Part shown: piece after piece, positions 18,614-27,740 of the stretch
Layout of the letters: the number at the start of each line of letters is the position of its first letter
Numbering within the stretch: the stretch's first letter is position 1
Assembly (NCBI RefSeq): GCF_030757795.1
Contig: NZ_JAUQWH010000009.1
Location: 35,020 to 99,019 of the forward strand
DNA: 64,000 bases
Origin: Actinoplanes oryzae
GTDB taxonomy: Bacteria > Actinomycetota > Actinomycetes > Mycobacteriales > Micromonosporaceae
Direction: 5' to 3'
The notes under the pieces: model-generated
The model's input: the letters and a program-made list of their open reading frames with translations, nothing else
Told to the model about the DNA's origin: nothing
The model's database searches: none
Program-made: the position numbers and the translations under genes

Positions 18614-18808
18614 ATGACTGATCAGCGGGAAGAGAACCAGCCCAACGAGTTCGGCTTCGCGGGCGACGGCACCGCGCCCGAGCCGCAGCCGACCCGGGAC
18701 CACGACAAGCAGCTGCACGACGAGGCCGAGAGCATCGCCGTGCCCGCCGGGGACATCACCGGGTCGGTCTCCGAGGCCATCGAGGACGCTACCCAGCGAG
18801 ACCGCTGA
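18614..18808 (+). CDS. Small acidic hypothetical protein
   Basis: A 64-aa hydrophilic protein (MTDQREENQPNEFGF at the start), rich in Asp, Glu and Gln, without helices that would span a membrane. I do not recognise it. ATG at 18614 is preferred because an ATG four codons earlier lies within the galK hairpin. Its 3' end overlaps the convergent GH43 gene by 20 bases. Codon bias is actinobacterial, but the short length and weak ribosome-binding site keep confidence modest. Confidence 0.5.
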   Translation: MTDQREENQPNEFGFAGDGTAPEPQPTRDHDKQLHDEAESIAVPAGDITGSVSEAIEDATQRDR

Positions 18809-20483
18809 ACCGCAGGTAGTCGAAGGACGCGGTGACGGGCGGCGTGGCGCCGCCGTGCGCCACGAGCCCGATGCGCGGGTGGGTGCCCGCCGGCAGCGTC
18901 CACACGCCGCCCCACGTCCAGGTGCGGCCGTCGCGGCTCACCCCGGCTCGGTACTCGTGTTCGCCGTTGCGCGGGTCGACGCGGTGGGCCAGGCGCAGCC
19001 ACGTGGTGGTCAGCCCCGGCGTGCCGGCGATTGTGCCGCCGTACGAGGTCGTGCCCGCGTAGGGAATCTCGTGACCGAATTCGACCTGCCGCGTATTCCC
19101 GATGGCGACCGCGGACAGCCGGGCGAACAGGTCGTCGCCGACGTACGCGATCAGGCCCGCCTGCTGGTAGTTGCGGACGCTGTCCTCGCCCAGCGGCAGC
19201 GTGAGCCGGGTCTCGGCGATCCAGTTCCCGGGCGGGGCGGCGCGCAGCAGCACCCCGGCGTCGTCCGAGTCGCCGGTCAGGTCGGCGCCCTGCACCGGCC
19301 AGCGCAGCTGCCCGCCTGTCACCGTGACGGCGGGATCCGGGCGTACGAAGGTCCAGCTCTTCTGCTTGGAGTCGAACTCATCGGACCACCGGGGCAGCGG
19401 GCGGCCGGGCTGCGGCTCCCGCGCGGTGCCCGAGTCGCGGCCGTCGGAGGCCCAGGCCCCCGCGCGTACGGTCGGCCAGCCCCCGATCCAGTCCAGCCGG
19501 TCGATCAGCATCGGCCGCTCGTTGATCCCGGACGGCTCGTCCAGGTACGGGTCCCCGCGGTCGATCGCGTGATAGACGAACCAGTCCCGGTGTCCGTCAC
19601 TGATCACCGCGTTGTGCCCGGTGCCGACCCAGCGGTTGCCGTTGGGCGCGATGACCGGGGTGCCGCCCGCGCGTGAGGTGTTCAGCGGCCGGCCGAGCTT
19701 GTCCACGAACGGGCCACGCGGGTCACGCGCCCGCCCCACGGACACCGAGTAGCCCGTGGTGGGGCCGGCGCAGCAGTTGGCCGAGGAGGCGAACAGGTAG
19801 TACCAGCCGGCGCGGCGGACGACGAAGGAGCCCTCGAACTTGTTGTCGATGGCGACGCGGGTGGGCGTACCGGTGCGGTGCAGGCCGTCCGCGGTGAGCT
19901 CGCTGGTCCAGACGCCGCCGTAGTAGCTGCCGTAGTAGAGGAAGCGGCGGCCGTCCGGGGTGGTCACCTGCGCCGGGTCGAACGTCCACCACCAGCCGCC
20001 GTCGCCGCTGGGCCGGGGCGCGACGACCGGCTCGTCGGCGAAGGTCCACGGGCCGGTCGGGGTGGGCGCGGTGGCCGCACCGATGGCCGAGGCGCCGGGG
20101 GCGGTCGTCGTCTCGGTGACGGTGACGTACATGACCCAGCGGTTGCCGATCCTGCGCACGTCCGGGGCCCAGTAGGAGGTGTTCGCGGCGGCGTAGGCGG
20201 GGCGCTGGCCGGCGGCGAAGGCATCTCCCACGTACGCCCAGTGCCTGAGGTCGGCCGACCGGGCCATCGGGATGCGGTGCGGGGTCCGCTCGCCCTCACG
20301 CAGCGGATCAGTGGTGCCGTAGGCGTAGAACCAGCCGTCGTCGCCGCGCACGACCATCGGGTCCGCGAACGTGTCCGCGAAGCTCGCCGACACGGGATTG
20401 TGCCCCCGCGGCGGCGCGGCGGACGCCGGAGCCGGGGTGAGCAGCATGAGCACCGCGGTGACCACGGCCGGGAACCGTCGCAT
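18789..20483 (-). CDS. Secreted glycoside hydrolase family 43 protein
   Basis: A 564-aa exported enzyme. A signal peptide (1-22, ending ASA) is followed by a five-bladed GH43 propeller. Asp41 (FADPMVV) is the likely base, Asp169 (WWWTFDPAQ) the pKa modulator and Glu217 (NKFEGSFVV) the acid. Family members cleave alpha-L-arabinan or beta-xylan chains. Substrate cannot be fixed here, although the domain plan resembles arabinan-active enzymes. From about residue 375 a second beta-sandwich begins (WSDEFDS, then many W/F/Y strands), like the C-terminal accessory domains of GH43. It stands alone on its strand behind galEK. Confidence 0.85.
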   Translation of the reverse strand: MRRFPAVVTAVLMLLTPAPASAAPPRGHNPVSASFADTFADPMVVRGDDGWFYAYGTTDPLREGERTPHRIPMARSADLRHWAYVGDAFAAGQRPAYAAANTSYWAPDVRRIGNRWVMYVTVTETTTAPGASAIGAATAPTPTGPWTFADEPVVAPRPSGDGGWWWTFDPAQVTTPDGRRFLYYGSYYGGVWTSELTADGLHRTGTPTRVAIDNKFEGSFVVRRAGWYYLFASSANCCAGPTTGYSVSVGRARDPRGPFVDKLGRPLNTSRAGGTPVIAPNGNRWVGTGHNAVISDGHRDWFVYHAIDRGDPYLDEPSGINERPMLIDRLDWIGGWPTVRAGAWASDGRDSGTAREPQPGRPLPRWSDEFDSKQKSWTFVRPDPAVTVTGGQLRWPVQGADLTGDSDDAGVLLRAAPPGNWIAETRLTLPLGEDSVRNYQQAGLIAYVGDDLFARLSAVAIGNTRQVEFGHEIPYAGTTSYGGTIAGTPGLTTTWLRLAHRVDPRNGEHEYRAGVSRDGRTWTWGGVWTLPAGTHPRIGLVAHGGATPPVTASFDYLRFSGLAG

Positions 20484-20544
20484 GCCCCCGAGCCTGCTAC
20501 GGCGACCCGACCGGCACTAGCCGATGACACCATCATCCGAACGC

Positions 20545-20588
20545 GACAAAAGGACGGCGCCCGCCCCGCGAGCAGCGGGACGGGCGCC
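20545..20588 (-). terminator. Rho-independent terminator of the cys operon
   Basis: On the minus strand a stem of 13 pairs with one mismatch (20575-20588 with 20556-20569, five-base loop) is followed by CCTTTTGT. It lies about 60 bases beyond the cysN stop, in the right orientation. Confidence 0.8.
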
Positions 20589-20649
20589 GGGTGACGCGGG
20601 ACGGCCGAGGTGATGGGCGGCTCGATCGGGGTGGACAGCGAGCCGGGGC

Positions 20650-21948
20650 TCAGCCGGCTTCGATGATCATGCCGGCCCCGACCGTACGGTTGGTGGCCTC
20701 GTCGATCAGGATGAAGCCGCCGGTCGTGCGGTTGCGCCGGTATTCGTCGGCGAGCAGCGGCACCGTCGTGCGCAGCCGGACCCGGCCGATCTCGTTGAGC
20801 TTGAGCTCGGGCGCGTCCTCGTCGCGGTGCAGCGTGTTGACGTCCAGCTTGTACTGCAGGCCACGGACGACCGTGCGGGCCGTGCGTGTGGTGTGCTTGA
20901 TGGTGTATTTCCCGCCGATGCGCAGCGGGGCGGTCTCGTCCATCCAGCAGACCATCGCCTCGATGTCCTGCGCGACCGCCGGGGCGTTGTGCGGCCGGCA
21001 GATCAGGTCGCCGCGCGAGATGTCGATCTCGTCGGTCAGCCGGACGGTCACCGACATGGGCGGGAAGGCCTCGGCGACCGGGCCGTCCGCGGTGTCGATC
21101 GCCGCGATCTTGCTGGTCATGCCCGAGGGCAGCACGAGCACGTCGTCGCCGGGCTTGAGCACGCCCGACGCGACCTGCCCCGCATAGCCCCGGTAGTCGG
21201 TGACCGTGGTGGACTGCGGCCGGATCACATACTGCACCGGGAAGCGCACGTCGACCAGGTTGCGGTCGGAGGCGATGTGCACGTGCTCCAGGTGGTGCAG
21301 CAGCGACGGGCCCTCGTACCACGGGCTCTTCTCCGAGCGGGAGGCGATGTTGTCGCCCTCGAGCGCGGAGATCGGGATGATCGTCAGGTCGGTGATGTCC
21401 AGCTTCGCCGCGAACGAGGTGAACTCGTCGGCGATCCGGTCGTACACCTCCTTGTCCCAGCCCACGAGGTCCATCTTGTTGATGCAGAGCACCAGGTGCG
21501 GCACCCGCAGCAGGCTGGTCAGGAAGGCGTGCCGGCGGGACTGCTCGACCAGGCCCTTGCGGGCGTCGACCAGGATCAGCGCCAGGTCGGCCGTGGAGGC
21601 GCCGGTGACCATGTTCCGGGTGTACTGGATGTGGCCCGGGGTGTCGGCGATGATGAACTTGCGCTTGGGCGTCGCGAAGTAGCGGTAGGCCACGTCGATC
21701 GTGATGCCCTGCTCCCGCTCGGCGCGCAGGCCGTCGGTGAGCAGCGCGAGGTTCGTGTACTCGTCGCCGCGCGAGGCGCTGGCGGCCTCGACCGCCTCGA
21801 GCTGGTCGGCGAAGATCGTCTTGGTGTCGTAGAGCAGCCGGCCGATCAGGGTCGACTTGCCGTCGTCGACGCTGCCCGCGGTGGCGAACCGCAGGATGTC
21901 CATGTTGCGGGCCGCCGCGGCCTCGGGCTCCAGCACTGACTGGCTCAT
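20650..21948 (-). CDS. cysN: Sulfate adenylyltransferase, large GTPase subunit
   Basis: Regulatory GTPase of ATP sulfurylase. GTP hydrolysis drives formation of APS from sulfate and ATP. It is 432 aa. GSVDDGKS (25-32) is the P loop, and DTPGHIQYTRNM and CINKMDLVG are the other G motifs, followed by two beta-barrel domains. There is no C-terminal APS-kinase (CysC) domain, so PAPS formation needs a separate kinase not seen here. The ATG shares one base with the cysD stop (TGATG), which couples the two subunits. Confidence 0.95.
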   Translation of the reverse strand: MSQSVLEPEAAAARNMDILRFATAGSVDDGKSTLIGRLLYDTKTIFADQLEAVEAASASRGDEYTNLALLTDGLRAEREQGITIDVAYRYFATPKRKFIIADTPGHIQYTRNMVTGASTADLALILVDARKGLVEQSRRHAFLTSLLRVPHLVLCINKMDLVGWDKEVYDRIADEFTSFAAKLDITDLTIIPISALEGDNIASRSEKSPWYEGPSLLHHLEHVHIASDRNLVDVRFPVQYVIRPQSTTVTDYRGYAGQVASGVLKPGDDVLVLPSGMTSKIAAIDTADGPVAEAFPPMSVTVRLTDEIDISRGDLICRPHNAPAVAQDIEAMVCWMDETAPLRIGGKYTIKHTTRTARTVVRGLQYKLDVNTLHRDEDAPELKLNEIGRVRLRTTVPLLADEYRRNRTTGGFILIDEATNRTVGAGMIIEAG

Positions 21949-22859
21949 CAGAAGTAACCTTCCCGCTTGCGGTCTTCCATGGCGGCCTCGCTGACCTTGT
22001 CGTCGCCGCGGGTCGCGCCACGCTCGGTGATCCGGGTGGCGGCCACCTCGTCGATGACCTTCTCGACCGTGTCCGCGTCGGAGAGCACGGCAGCCGTCTG
22101 GGAGGCGTCGCCGACCGTGCGGTAGCGCACGCGGCGGGTCTCCACGGTCTCGCCGTCGCGGGGCACGATGAACTCGTTGACCGCGTAGAACATGCCGTTG
22201 CGCTCGACGACGTCGCGGTCGTGGGCGTAATAGATGCTGGGGAGCTCGATGCGCTCCTTGGCGATGTAGTGCCAGACGTCCAGCTCGGTCCAGTTGGAGA
22301 GCGGGAAGACCCGGATCGACTCGCCGGGGTGGTGCCGCCCGTTGTAGAGCGACCACAGCTCGGGGCGCTGGTTCTTCGGGTCCCACTGGCCGAACTCGTC
22401 GCGGAAGCTGAACATCCGCTCCTTGGCCCGGGCCTTCTCCTCGTCGCGCCGGGCGCCGCCGAAGAGGGCGTCGAAGCGGTATTTCTCCACCGCGGCGAGC
22501 AGCACCGGGGTCTGGATCCGGTTGCGGGTGCCGTCGGGCAGCTCGCGCACCATCCCGGTGTCGATCGCCTCCTGCACGCTCGCGACCACCAGGTTGAGGC
22601 CGAGCTCGCCGACCCGGGCGTCGCGGTAGGCCAGCACCTCGGGGAAGTTGTGCCCGGTGTCCACGTGCATGACCGGGAACGGGATGCGGGCCGGCGCGAA
22701 GGCCTTCTCGGCGAGCCGCAGCATGACGATGGAGTCCTTGCCGCCGGAGAAGAGCAGCACCGGCCGCTCGAACTCGGCCATGACCTCGCGCATCACGAAG
22801 ATGCTCTCGGCCTCGAGGGCGTCGAGATGGGAGACGCGATAGGGCTTCGCCTGGCTCAC
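21948..22859 (-). CDS. cysD: Sulfate adenylyltransferase, small catalytic subunit
   Basis: Catalytic subunit that forms APS. It is 303 aa. SGGKDSIVMLRLAEKAF (38-54) is the PP-loop nucleotide-binding motif, and HVDTGHNFPEVL and FGGARRDEEKARAKER are conserved in CysD. GTG at 22859 is chosen because the conserved N-terminus begins there. It sits between cysQ and cysN on one strand. Confidence 0.95.
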   Translation of the reverse strand: MSQAKPYRVSHLDALEAESIFVMREVMAEFERPVLLFSGGKDSIVMLRLAEKAFAPARIPFPVMHVDTGHNFPEVLAYRDARVGELGLNLVVASVQEAIDTGMVRELPDGTRNRIQTPVLLAAVEKYRFDALFGGARRDEEKARAKERMFSFRDEFGQWDPKNQRPELWSLYNGRHHPGESIRVFPLSNWTELDVWHYIAKERIELPSIYYAHDRDVVERNGMFYAVNEFIVPRDGETVETRRVRYRTVGDASQTAAVLSDADTVEKVIDEVAATRITERGATRGDDKVSEAAMEDRKREGYF

Positions 22860-22917
22860 AGAATCCCCAGCCTTTCGATTTACGTGGGGGCGATGACCAT
22901 CGGGCTGACGGCTCGGA

Positions 22918-23799
22918 TTACGGAAGGTGCCGCTGCAGCGCCGCAAGCAGCTGGGGGGCGAGGTCTTTCCGGCAGACCACCAGATCGGGCAGCTTCGGGT
23001 CGGCCTGGTTGTATTCCAACGCACTGCCGTCGATGCGGGAAGCGTGCAAACCTGTGGCCAATGCCACAGCGACCGGGGCGGCGCTGTCCCACTCGTACTG
23101 CCCGCCGGCGTGGATGTAGGCGTCCGCCTCCCCGCTCACCACCGCGGCGATCTTCACGCCGGCCGATCCCATCGGGACGAGCTCGGCGCCGAGCTCCTCG
23201 GCCAGCGCGGTCACGAACGCCGGGGGCCGGGTGCGGCTGGCGGCGATCCGGATCGGCCCGCCGGTCGCGGCGGCCAGCGGCAGCGGCGGATAGGCCGGCG
23301 GGTGATCGGTCGCCAGCGTGCGGTGCTGGGCCGGCATCGCCACGGCACCGGCGGCCAGGCAGCTCGCGCTGCCGCACTCCGCCGTCCAGAGCGCCACGTG
23401 CACGGCCCAGTCGGCGCGGCCCTCCTCGGAGAACTCACGGGTGCCGTCGAGCGGGTCGACGATCCAGACGCGGGAGGCGTCCAGCCGGTCCGGGCGCGCG
23501 GCGTCCTCCCCGTCGGCCCAGGCGACGCGGGACTGGTCGTCCTCCTCCGACAGCACGGCGTCGGCGGGGCGCCAGCGGGCGAGCTCGGCGCGGAGCAGAT
23601 CGTGGGCCGCCTTGTCGCCGGCGGCCTTCAGCGCCTTGCCGTCCGCGTGGCCCAGCTCCTCGCGGACCTGCAGCAGCACCTGACCGGCCCGGTCGGCCAG
23701 CCAGCGGGCGAAGGCCGAGTCGTTGACCGGCGGCGTGCCACCGGACTCGGGCTCACGTTGCCCGGCTATGCGCGCCGACGTCCCTGTCCGCTCGCTCAT
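22918..23799 (-). CDS. cysQ: 3'(2'),5'-bisphosphate nucleotidase CysQ
   Basis: A magnesium-dependent phosphatase of the inositol-monophosphatase fold that removes the 3' phosphate from PAP (and PAPS), recycling the by-product of sulfotransferases and PAPS reductase. It is 293 aa. SEED (84-87) and WIVDPLDGTREF (112-123) are the two metal-binding motifs, and QYEWDSAAPVAVA is the third. It precedes cysD by 58 bases, so it probably heads the sulfate-activation operon or continues the transcript of the sugar transferase. The sulfotransferase at 36779 would produce its substrate. Confidence 0.92.
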   Translation of the reverse strand: MSERTGTSARIAGQREPESGGTPPVNDSAFARWLADRAGQVLLQVREELGHADGKALKAAGDKAAHDLLRAELARWRPADAVLSEEDDQSRVAWADGEDAARPDRLDASRVWIVDPLDGTREFSEEGRADWAVHVALWTAECGSASCLAAGAVAMPAQHRTLATDHPPAYPPLPLAAATGGPIRIAASRTRPPAFVTALAEELGAELVPMGSAGVKIAAVVSGEADAYIHAGGQYEWDSAAPVAVALATGLHASRIDGSALEYNQADPKLPDLVVCRKDLAPQLLAALQRHLP

Positions 23800-23821
23800 C
23801 GTCTCGCCTCGCCTCTCATGC

Positions 23822-25573
23822 CTAGTACGCCCCGGAGGACCGGACCACCGCGGTCATCGTCCGCAAAAGGATCACCAGATCCAAACTGAGCGACCAGTTC
23901 TCCACATAGCGCAGGTCCAGCCGGACCGCTTCCTCCCACGACAGATCCGATCGTCCCGAAACCTGCCAGAGGCCGGTCATGCCCGGTTTGACCGCCAGCC
24001 GGCGCCGCACGTCGTCGGCATAGGCGGCGACCTCCGCGGGCAGCGGCGGCCGCGGGCCAACCAGCGACATCTGGCCCAGCACGACGTTGAGCAGCTGCGG
24101 CAGCTCGTCCAGCGAGAATCTGCGCAGCCACCGGCCGACCGGGGTCACGCGCGGGTCGTCACGGATCTTGAAGAGCACACCGTCGTGCTCGTTGAGGTGC
24201 CGGAGCTCGGCGAGCCGCGCCTCGGCGTCCACGTACATGCTGCGGAACTTGAAGATGCGGAACTCGCTGCCGTCCCGCCCGACCCGAACCTGCCGAAAGA
24301 GTACCGGGCCACGGGAGGTGAGCCTCACACAGAGTGCGACGGTTAACAGCACCGGACCGAAGAGCACGAGCAGCGCCAGCGCCCCGAGCCGGTCCACCAG
24401 GTCCTTGATCATCCGGGCACCGCCGTGCAGCCGCGGGTGCTCGACGTGCAGCATCGGCAGCCCGTCGAAGGGCCGGATGGTGGTGCGGGCCCCGGCGACG
24501 TCGATCAGGGCGCTCGCCACGATGAGATCGACCTCGTCGCGCTCCAGCCGCCAGGCCAGCCGCCGCAGCGCCACGCCGTCCAGCTCGGGGCAGCTCAGCA
24601 CCACCACGGTGTCCGCGTCGGCGGCGTCCACCGCGGTCGCGACGTCGTCGAAGGTGCCGTACACGGGCAGGTCCACCACGCCGTCGTGCTGCGGCGGCAG
24701 GCAGGCGCCCACAACTTCCAGACCGTGATAGCGCTCACGGCGCAGCTGGCGCGTGATGCCGATGACGGACAGCTCGTGGCCGACCACGAGGACGCGGCGC
24801 AGGCTGGCGCCCCGTTTGCGTTCCAGGTGCAGATGCTTGCGCAGGGCGAAGCGGAGCACGACCGCCGAGACGACGGCCGTGGGGAGCGCCGCGAGGACGT
24901 AGGAGCGGGCCAGGTCCAGCTCGAGGGCGTACGAGACGACGGCCGCGCCCGCGATCAGGCCCACGCCGCCCCGGATCACCCGCTGGTACTCGTCGGTGCC
25001 CACGAAGAGGAAGCGGCGCTCGTACGCCCGGCTGCCGATGAGCACCATGAGCAGCGCCACCGGCAGGAGCGCCGAGAGCAGGAGATACCCCCGGTTGTAC
25101 GCGGTCACCTCGTCGCCGAAGCGCACGGCGAAGGTCGTCGCCCCGGCCGCGACTCCGGCCAGCAGGTCGCTGAGCACCAGCGAGCGCACGTACCGGCGCT
25201 CCCACCGCTGCCGCCGCGACATGGCCGCGTGCCTGCCCCGGACCCGGACGAACGGCCGGGCGGCCGGGCGGGCCGCCATCGACCTGTTCTGCCGCTCCGA
25301 CCAGTGCCGGTCGACGGCCCGGTTGCGGGTGCGCGCGCCGTCTCCGGTCCGCGGCGCCGCGTTGGGGTCGGCCGCCTCCCGGGACGCCGGGATCTTGCTG
25401 TTGCGCGCCCGGTCCCGGTGCGGCACCGAGCGGTGCGGCCGGTGGTTCGCCGGCGGATGGTTCGCCGGGCCGTGATTCTCCGGAACGTCCTGGCCGCGAT
25501 CCGCCGCACGCCGCTGCACGGTCGGCAGCGCCACGGTGGGCTCGTCGAGCGCGGTCTCCCGCCCTTCCGTCAT
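23822..25573 (-). CDS. Polyprenyl-phosphate sugar-1-phosphate transferase (exopolysaccharide initiating enzyme)
   Basis: A WcaJ/CpsE-type membrane enzyme that transfers a sugar phosphate from a UDP-sugar to undecaprenyl phosphate, starting assembly of an extracellular polysaccharide. It is 583 aa. Residues 1-120 are unusual: polar, rich in Arg, His and Pro, and likely disordered. Four helices (about 130-245), a CoA-binding-like domain and one more helix precede the catalytic domain (about 390-583), which has FRIFKFRSMYVDAE, DELPQLLNV, SLVGPRPPLP and KPGMTGLWQVSGRS. It ends in the family-typical GAY. No other glycan genes adjoin it; galE could feed UDP-galactose. Confidence 0.9.
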   Translation of the reverse strand: MTEGRETALDEPTVALPTVQRRAADRGQDVPENHGPANHPPANHRPHRSVPHRDRARNSKIPASREAADPNAAPRTGDGARTRNRAVDRHWSERQNRSMAARPAARPFVRVRGRHAAMSRRQRWERRYVRSLVLSDLLAGVAAGATTFAVRFGDEVTAYNRGYLLLSALLPVALLMVLIGSRAYERRFLFVGTDEYQRVIRGGVGLIAGAAVVSYALELDLARSYVLAALPTAVVSAVVLRFALRKHLHLERKRGASLRRVLVVGHELSVIGITRQLRRERYHGLEVVGACLPPQHDGVVDLPVYGTFDDVATAVDAADADTVVVLSCPELDGVALRRLAWRLERDEVDLIVASALIDVAGARTTIRPFDGLPMLHVEHPRLHGGARMIKDLVDRLGALALLVLFGPVLLTVALCVRLTSRGPVLFRQVRVGRDGSEFRIFKFRSMYVDAEARLAELRHLNEHDGVLFKIRDDPRVTPVGRWLRRFSLDELPQLLNVVLGQMSLVGPRPPLPAEVAAYADDVRRRLAVKPGMTGLWQVSGRSDLSWEEAVRLDLRYVENWSLSLDLVILLRTMTAVVRSSGAY

Positions 25574-25710
25574 CTCGCACCTCCCCTGCGCCGCCGATGA
25601 TCACGCACCATCCGGGCGCTATGTGACCAACGCGCCAACCAAGCGCGGCGACACGGGAGTTCAGAAGGGCAAAACGGGCGAATTAATCTATTCGTTCCCG
25701 GGGTCGGTCA

Positions 25711-26298
25711 TCACGTTCCGTGGTATTTGTTCTGCGCCCACTCGACGCCCTCGAGGATCACGGCCTCCGTCACGTCGGCCGCCCGGTCCACGAGAAAGTC
25801 CAGCTCCTTGCGCTCGGTCGAGGAGAAGTCGGCCAGCACGAAGTCGGCCGCGTCCTGCCGGCCCGGCGGCCGTCCGATCCCGACCCGCACCCGGGCGTAG
25901 TCCTTGCTGCCCAGCGACTTCGACATCGAGCGCAGCCCGTTGTGACCACCCTCACCGCCGCCGCGCTTGGCGCGCACCTGCCCGTACGGCACGTCCAGCT
26001 CGTCGTGCACCGCGACGATGTGCTCCAGCGGCACCTTGAAGAACTGCGCCAGCGCCGACACCGGGGCGCCGGACAGGTTCATGTAGGTGAGCGGCTTCAC
26101 CAGGATCAGCTTGGGCCCGCCGAACCCGAGCCGGCCCTCCGCCACCTCGGCGACCGCCCGCTTGTGCCGGCCGAACTTGCCACCCACCCGGCTCGCCAGC
26201 AGATCGGCCACCATGAAGCCGACGTTGTGCCGGTTGCCCGCATACTCCCGGCCGGGATTGCCCAGCCCGGCCACCAGCCACGGCGCGTCGTCGGTCAT
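25711..26298 (-). CDS. pth: Peptidyl-tRNA hydrolase
   Basis: Releases tRNA from peptidyl-tRNAs dropped by the ribosome. It is 195 aa. GLGNPGREYAGNRHNVGF (11-28) contains the catalytic His24 and the signature Asn. KPLTYMNLSG and HDELDVPYG are the substrate-binding segments, and GGGEGGHNGLRSM is the second signature. ATG at 26298 is used because the conserved domain begins at once. It follows rplY, the usual actinobacterial pairing. Confidence 0.95.
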   Translation of the reverse strand: MTDDAPWLVAGLGNPGREYAGNRHNVGFMVADLLASRVGGKFGRHKRAVAEVAEGRLGFGGPKLILVKPLTYMNLSGAPVSALAQFFKVPLEHIVAVHDELDVPYGQVRAKRGGGEGGHNGLRSMSKSLGSKDYARVRVGIGRPPGRQDAADFVLADFSSTERKELDFLVDRAADVTEAVILEGVEWAQNKYHGT

Positions 26299-26322
26299 GA
26301 CCTGCTCTCTCCTCACACGGAA

Positions 26323-26354
26323 ACAGGGAAAGCGCCGCGCGGCACTTTCCCTGT
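26323..26354. terminator. Hairpin between rplY and pth
   Basis: ACAGGGAAAG (26323-26332) pairs with CTTTCCCTGT (26345-26354), and GCCGC/GCGGC extends the stem after one mismatch. It lies 31 bases past the rplY stop and 25 before the pth start. It may partly end the rplY transcript or protect its 3' end. Confidence 0.6.
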
Positions 26355-26385
26355 CGTGGTCTTCCGGCAGCCCTGGGGGCTGAGG

Positions 26386-27006
26386 TCAGCTGGCGGCTTC
26401 CTCGCCGGCCTCGGCCTCGGTCTCGCCCTCGGCAGCCTCGCCGCCCTCCATCTGCTCGGCGGTCTGCGCCTGCGAGATGATCGCGATGACGAAGCCGGGG
26501 TCCACGGCCAGCTGGGTGCCCTGCGGGAGGGTCACGTCGCCGGCGGTGACCTGCGCGCCCGCCTCGAGGCCCTCGATCGACACCTCGAGCTCGGTCGGCA
26601 GGTGCATGGCCTCGGCGGTGACCGCGAGCGTGTTGCTCTCGTTCACCACGAGCGTGTTGCGGGCGGCCTCGCCGGTCAGCGTCACGGGGACGTCGACCTG
26701 GACCTGCTCGCCACGCTTGACGATCAGCAGGTCCACGTGCTCGAACGTGTCCTTGATCGGGTCGCGCTGGATCGCCTTCGGCAGCGCCAGGATGGCGGAG
26801 CCACCGGCGACGTCGAGGGTGAACACCTGGTTGAGACCGCCGTGCCGGATCGCGGCCGCGAACTCACGCGCCGGCAGAGCGATGTGCTGCGGGGCCTCGC
26901 CGTGACCGTAGAGCACGGCGGGCACGAGGCCGGCCCGGCGCGTGCGGCGGGCACCACCCTTGCCGAACTCGGTACGGGGCTCGGCGCTGATCTTTACCTC
27001 GGACAC
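26386..27006 (-). CDS. rplY: 50S ribosomal protein L25/general stress protein Ctc
   Basis: Binds 5S rRNA in the large subunit. It is 206 aa, the long Ctc form. The N-terminal L25 domain (1-95, EPRTEFGKGGARRTRRAGLVPAVLYG) is followed by the TL5/Ctc beta domain (to about 185) and an acidic tail of Glu and Ala. It lies between prs and pth, as in other actinobacteria. Its own promoter should lie in the 734-base gap upstream. Confidence 0.95.
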   Translation of the reverse strand: MSEVKISAEPRTEFGKGGARRTRRAGLVPAVLYGHGEAPQHIALPAREFAAAIRHGGLNQVFTLDVAGGSAILALPKAIQRDPIKDTFEHVDLLIVKRGEQVQVDVPVTLTGEAARNTLVVNESNTLAVTAEAMHLPTELEVSIEGLEAGAQVTAGDVTLPQGTQLAVDPGFVIAIISQAQTAEQMEGGEAAEGETEAEAGEEAAS

Positions 27007-27740
27007 GGGGAACTCCTGAAACTCATGAATCGGGCTGCGTCTAAGTCGGCGGGCTGCGGGCTGTGTTCGGCGGGGCCGAGCGTGGGGTGGTGCTCATCTG
27101 CTCGGCAAGGGGCGCACGGGCACAGGCCCGGAACACCGCGTCGATCACGGTGCCTCAAGCGAACTCCGCTAACCTGCCGCAGACCGCGTGGCACCCTCGC
27201 CGTGGCAACCGCACCAGCTTACCTGCCCCGTGCGCACGACGACCGGCGGGTCCCGTCAGCTCGCTCTTCCCGCGAAAAGTTCACCCGCCCGATGCACCTT
27301 GCACGGTACCGGCCGGAGCGGCATGGCAACACCCCGTACTGGTCGCCCGTCGCCTCAATCGCCCAGGACGTCGCAAATCCCGCGTCCGCCCCCGGCGCCA
27401 CGCTCATCCACAATGCGCAGCACCGCCCATCCCCTTCACGCAGCCGCCGTCGGCTCACACGCCGCTGGGCTCGCCGTCCAGCACGCGCAATCGAGCCGCT
27501 CGGCGCCGCGGCAAGGGCCACCACGTGCGTCGGGCTGCACAGCGCTGCGGCAAGGGCCACCACGTGCGTCAGGCTGCACAGCGCTGCGGCAAGGGCCACC
27601 ACGTGCGTCAGGCTGCACAGCGCTGCGGCAAGGTCCAGCAGATGCCGTCCATCTGCACAGCGGCGCGAGAAAGGCCAGCACACGGCCCAGCTCGCTTCAG
27701 CACAGACCGGTCGGACGTCAGCTCGGGCCGGGGCCGAACG
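27007..27740. other. Long gap between prs and rplY
   Basis: There are 734 bases without a convincing gene between two minus-strand housekeeping genes. It holds the tandem repeat at 27508-27663 and presumably the rplY promoter. Open frames cross it on both strands, but they owe their length to the 39-base (13-codon) repeat and GC bias. Their predicted peptides are rich in Arg, Ala and Cys and lack actinobacterial codon bias. Confidence 0.5.
27508..27663. repeat. Four tandem copies of a 39-bp repeat
   Basis: Units start at 27508, 27547, 27586 and 27625. The first three differ at a single position (CGTCGGGC or CGTCAGGC). The fourth matches only at its ends. Each of the first three contains CACGTG inside GCCACCACGTGCGTC and closes with CTGCACAGCGCT. 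There are no unique spacers, so this is not a CRISPR array. Confidence 0.9.

Noticed and set aside
20650..21948. CysNC fusion (APS kinase domain)
   Set aside because: The protein ends after the second beta-barrel at 432 aa; no kinase P loop follows.
27508..27663. CRISPR array
   Set aside because: Units are head-to-tail without unique spacers, and no cas genes are present.
27219..27683. A 154-aa protein with repeats LTHVVALAA
   Set aside because: The repeat peptide results from a 39-base DNA repeat whose length is a multiple of three. Similar frames exist on the other strand, and codon use is not that of neighbouring genes.
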